A stretch of DNA of 6,570 nucleotides from Acidobacteriota bacterium. GTDB taxonomy: Bacteria; Acidobacteriota; Terriglobia; Terriglobales; Acidobacteriaceae. This document shows, one piece after another, positions 4,438-6,570 of the stretch. Made by a program: the position numbers and the translations under genes. Under the pieces are notes generated by a model that was not told where the DNA came from, did not search any database, and saw nothing but the letters and a program-made list of their open reading frames with translations. Within the stretch, counting starts at the first letter, position 1, and every line of letters starts with the position of its first letter. Where the stretch lies: contig JAJZFR010000057.1 in the NCBI GenBank assembly GCA_021805265.1, positions 1 to 6,570 of the forward strand, in the 5' to 3' direction.

Positions 4438-6453
4438 CTACTGGCCCAGATTCATCGATTTGACCGCATTGGGATTGACATCGATCAGGTGATCCTTCTT
4501 GAACTTGTCCTGGGTCGCGTTGACGAAGACGCTGAAGACATCTTCGCGGCGCTGATCGAGAATCTGGTCGCGTGTCTGGTCAAAGTTCTTGTTGACCTCG
4601 TCCGCTGTCGGCTCCTGCTTGTCCGTGAGCTTGGCCACAACGCCCGTGCGCTGCGCGTCGATCGGTCCGCTGATCTGGCCTGCCGAGAGATTGAGCAGTT
4701 CCGGCGCGACCGTGCTGATCTGTCCAAGCTCGGGAACCTGTCCGCTTTCCCCTACCAGGTCGCTGGTCTTCACGGTAGCGCCCAGTTCCTTGGCGGCCTT
4801 GTTCAGGTCGTTGTAGGAGTGTGCCTTGTCAGCCAGCTCTTTGGTTTTTTCGGCCAGCAGTTGGGGCAGGCGTTCGTCGGTGTAATCCTTGGCGATATTG
4901 GCCTTGAAATCCTCGAACTTCGGCGCGTGAGAGGGGGTAATTCCCGTTACCTGGAAGATGGCGTATCCCTCCCCGGTAGGCGCAAATGCTGGTGCCGCGC
5001 CCTGCTTGACCAGGAATGCCTTGGCCAGAACATCGGTGCTGTCGGGCAGGCCGGCGATCACGCCCTGCGCCGCAACCGGCGGCGTGGTGACCACGGCCAG
5101 GTGGTGGGCGGCTGCTGTCTTCGCCAGGCCGTTTTTGCCTGCCTCGTCGGTCAGGCTCTGCGCAAAGGCCGATTCCGCCTTCGACTCCTTCTCGCGGATG
5201 AGCGAGACCTGAATCGTCGGCAGCACTTCATTCAGCGACTGGGTATGCGCAGGCTGGCGCTCCTCCACCTGAACAATGTGGTAGCCATATTGCGTCTTGA
5301 TGATGGCCAGCTCGCCGATCTTCTGGGTGAAGATGGCTTTGTCAAACTCGGGAACCATGGTGCCATGCTTGGCAAAGCCGAGTTCGCCGCCCTGCGCCGC
5401 GCTGCCCGTGTCTTCCGAGTATTGTTTCGCCAGCTTGGCGAAATCCGCGCCGCTCTGAAGCTGCTTCAGGATCGACTCGGCTTTGGCCTTGGCCTCGGCA
5501 TCCGTCTTGGCCGCGCCGCCGGGAAACTTGATCAGGATGTGGCGCGAGCGGGCCTGCTCCGGCGTCTGGTAGTCGGCCTGGTGGGCGGTGTAGTACTGCT
5601 CGATCTCCTGCTGGCTCACCTGGGGCACTCCGCCCGGAATCTGGTCGCCGCTGAAGGCAAAGTAGGTGATCGTCCGCTCTTCCGGAACCGCGTTGGCATA
5701 GCGGGCCGCGTTCTTGGTGAAGAACGACTGCAACTCCGCGTCCGTCGGGCTGATCTGCTTCCGCAGATCGTCGGCAGAGAGCACCGCGTAGTCGAACTTG
5801 ATCTTGATGTTCTGCTTCCGGTACTGCTCGCGAACTTCCTTGTCAGAGACCGTTGCGCCAGCCGTGATGTAGGCGCGCAGACGCTGGATGGTGATGTCTT
5901 CGCGCAGCTCCTTTTCAAACTCGGCGGTCGAGAGACCGAACTGGCCGCGAATGAACTGGGTGTATTTGTCTACGCCGACAAACTGGCCGTTCGGAAACAG
6001 AAGCTGGCCGTACTCCCCCTTATGAAGAAAATCGCGAACATCCTCATCGGTAGCCTCGATGCCAAGATGCGCCGCCTCGAAGAGCAGGACGCGCTGCATG
6101 ACAAGCTGCTGGCCGACGCGCGGCACCATGAGCTGGAGATAGAAATCCGGCAGCCGCTGGCGCTGCAACTGCTGCTGGGCAATCTCCTGGACGCGCGTAA
6201 CGCTGACCGTGTCGCCGGAGAACATCATGCGGCTGTACCAGTGCGGATACACCGTGGCGAAGGTGTCGCCCGTAACCGATGCGCTCTGGAAGATGCCGGG
6301 GATGAGGGTGATGACCATGGTGACCACGGCGGCGCCGATAATCACGACAAAGATGGACTTGACGATACGGTTGTCTTTTTGCAGAAAACGAATCATGAGC
6401 GGGTGACGACCTTCTAATCCTTGAATCGGCGTATCCGGCGGCGGACAACTCAT
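4438..6453 (-). CDS. Membrane-anchored parvulin-type peptidyl-prolyl cis-trans isomerase (PpiD/SurA-like)
   Basis: This is a periplasmic folding factor that catalyses proline isomerisation and is held by one N-terminal membrane span (671 aa). A transmembrane segment spans about residues 33-55 (SIFVVIIGAAVV and onward), after the basic stretch RFLQKDNRIVK, so the bulk is outside the cytoplasm. A SurA-N-like helical chaperone region follows (about 80-215), then a linker, then a parvulin domain at about 300-400. That domain has RSRHILIKF, QGGELGF, MVPEFDKAIF and KTQYGYHIVQVEE, the usual parvulin landmarks. The region after 410 looks like a degenerate second chaperone or parvulin-like half (for example GYAIFQVTGI and SGPIDAQRTGVVAKL). 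ATG 6453 has AGGA 5 bases upstream; ATG 6396, giving MIRFLQ, matches how I recall homologues beginning but lacks a well-spaced Shine-Dalgarno. It is the PpiD type in architecture, but a ppiD symbol would be a guess. It is a single-gene unit with its own -10 candidate and terminator. Confidence 0.94.
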   Translation of the reverse strand: MSCPPPDTPIQGLEGRHPLMIRFLQKDNRIVKSIFVVIIGAAVVTMVITLIPGIFQSASVTGDTFATVYPHWYSRMMFSGDTVSVTRVQEIAQQQLQRQRLPDFYLQLMVPRVGQQLVMQRVLLFEAAHLGIEATDEDVRDFLHKGEYGQLLFPNGQFVGVDKYTQFIRGQFGLSTAEFEKELREDITIQRLRAYITAGATVSDKEVREQYRKQNIKIKFDYAVLSADDLRKQISPTDAELQSFFTKNAARYANAVPEERTITYFAFSGDQIPGGVPQVSQQEIEQYYTAHQADYQTPEQARSRHILIKFPGGAAKTDAEAKAKAESILKQLQSGADFAKLAKQYSEDTGSAAQGGELGFAKHGTMVPEFDKAIFTQKIGELAIIKTQYGYHIVQVEERQPAHTQSLNEVLPTIQVSLIREKESKAESAFAQSLTDEAGKNGLAKTAAAHHLAVVTTPPVAAQGVIAGLPDSTDVLAKAFLVKQGAAPAFAPTGEGYAIFQVTGITPSHAPKFEDFKANIAKDYTDERLPQLLAEKTKELADKAHSYNDLNKAAKELGATVKTSDLVGESGQVPELGQISTVAPELLNLSAGQISGPIDAQRTGVVAKLTDKQEPTADEVNKNFDQTRDQILDQRREDVFSVFVNATQDKFKKDHLIDVNPNAVKSMNLGQ

Positions 6454-6505
6454 TCCAATCCTGCCGTAGACGCGCCTATGCTACAGAAATTCGTAGTTCT
6501 CTGCG

Positions 6506-6511
6506 ATTATA
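6506..6511 (-). promoter_or_regulatory. Candidate -10 element for the isomerase gene
   Basis: A perfect TATAAT on the minus strand lies 52 bases upstream of the ATG at 6453. The 17- and 18-base-spaced hexamers upstream (CGCAGT, CCGCAG) are poor -35 sites. It would give a leader of roughly 45 bases that includes the AGGA ribosome binding site. The reverse strand reads TATAGA at 6508-6513, which overlaps and could serve the divergent gene. Confidence 0.5.
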
Positions 6512-6551
6512 GACGAGCGGGGCTGAGGACTGCGGAGGAACCATAGACGGA

Positions 6552-6570
6552 ATGACCGACAACAACGAGC
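6552..6570 (+). CDS. Probable start of a divergent gene, cut by the window edge
   Basis: ATG at 6552 opens a frame (MTDNNE) that runs off the window. GGAGGA lies upstream at about 12-13 bases, a long spacing. The frame is open for the 19 bases visible, and the leftward isomerase gene begins about 100 bases away, leaving room for a shared divergent promoter region. Too little is seen to name a product. Confidence 0.35.

Noticed and set aside
4417..6417. A 666-residue open frame on the + strand opposite the isomerase gene
   Set aside because: It is antisense to a gene with clear domain motifs. It has Leu/Arg/Gly-rich low-information composition, no recognisable domain and no Shine-Dalgarno. 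Long antisense frames are common in GC-rich DNA.
6481..6496. Imperfect palindrome CTACAGAAATTCGTAG in the isomerase leader
   Set aside because: Only the outer 4 bp pair cleanly and the interior has a mismatch. It is not convincing as an operator without comparative data.

Overview
The window is an ordinary-looking, GC-rich (about 60% by eye) bacterial chromosome segment, most likely from an Acidobacteriota (Terriglobia, subdivision 1) species. This rests on my recollection of the PpiD-like N-terminus that begins MIRFLQ, of the small single-span protein at the left, and of the general style of the proteins. It is inference and not a database match. I see no insertion sequence, phage gene, tRNA, rRNA, CRISPR array or riboswitch.

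Layout, left to right. Positions 1-112 hold no gene I can support. A small single-pass membrane protein (113-340, + strand) converges on a leftward run of genes that fills the rest of the window. In transcription order (right to left) that run is: a membrane-anchored parvulin-type peptidyl-prolyl isomerase of the PpiD/SurA class (6453-4438), ended by a strong intrinsic terminator (4414-4375); a 4-alpha-glucanotransferase, malQ (4320-2752); an Nramp-family Mn2+/Fe2+ transporter, mntH (2701-1358); a 60-residue protein of unknown function (1180-998); and a stand-alone 3-hydroxyacyl-CoA dehydrogenase-type NAD-binding domain (966-361). At the extreme right a divergent + strand gene probably begins at 6552, and a perfect TATAAT hexamer lies between it and the isomerase gene.

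Transcription units. The isomerase gene appears monocistronic, with a -10 candidate in front and a terminator behind. malQ and mntH are 50 bases apart with no terminator between them, so they are probably co-transcribed, although glucan metabolism and metal uptake have no obvious functional link. The 60-residue gene and the dehydrogenase-like gene are 31 bases apart, each with a good Shine-Dalgarno sequence, and form a probable two-gene unit. The 177 bases between mntH and the 60-residue gene hold most of a four-copy 16-bp tandem repeat and a weak hairpin, and no convincing promoter.

The least conventional signals are three. The mntH stop codon sits inside the 16-bp tandem repeat. The dehydrogenase homologue lacks both the C-terminal domain and the expected catalytic histidine, and is paired with an uncharacterised 60-residue protein. 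malQ lacks a Shine-Dalgarno sequence and has a -10-like hexamer just upstream of its ATG. I found no evidence for a new multi-gene system.
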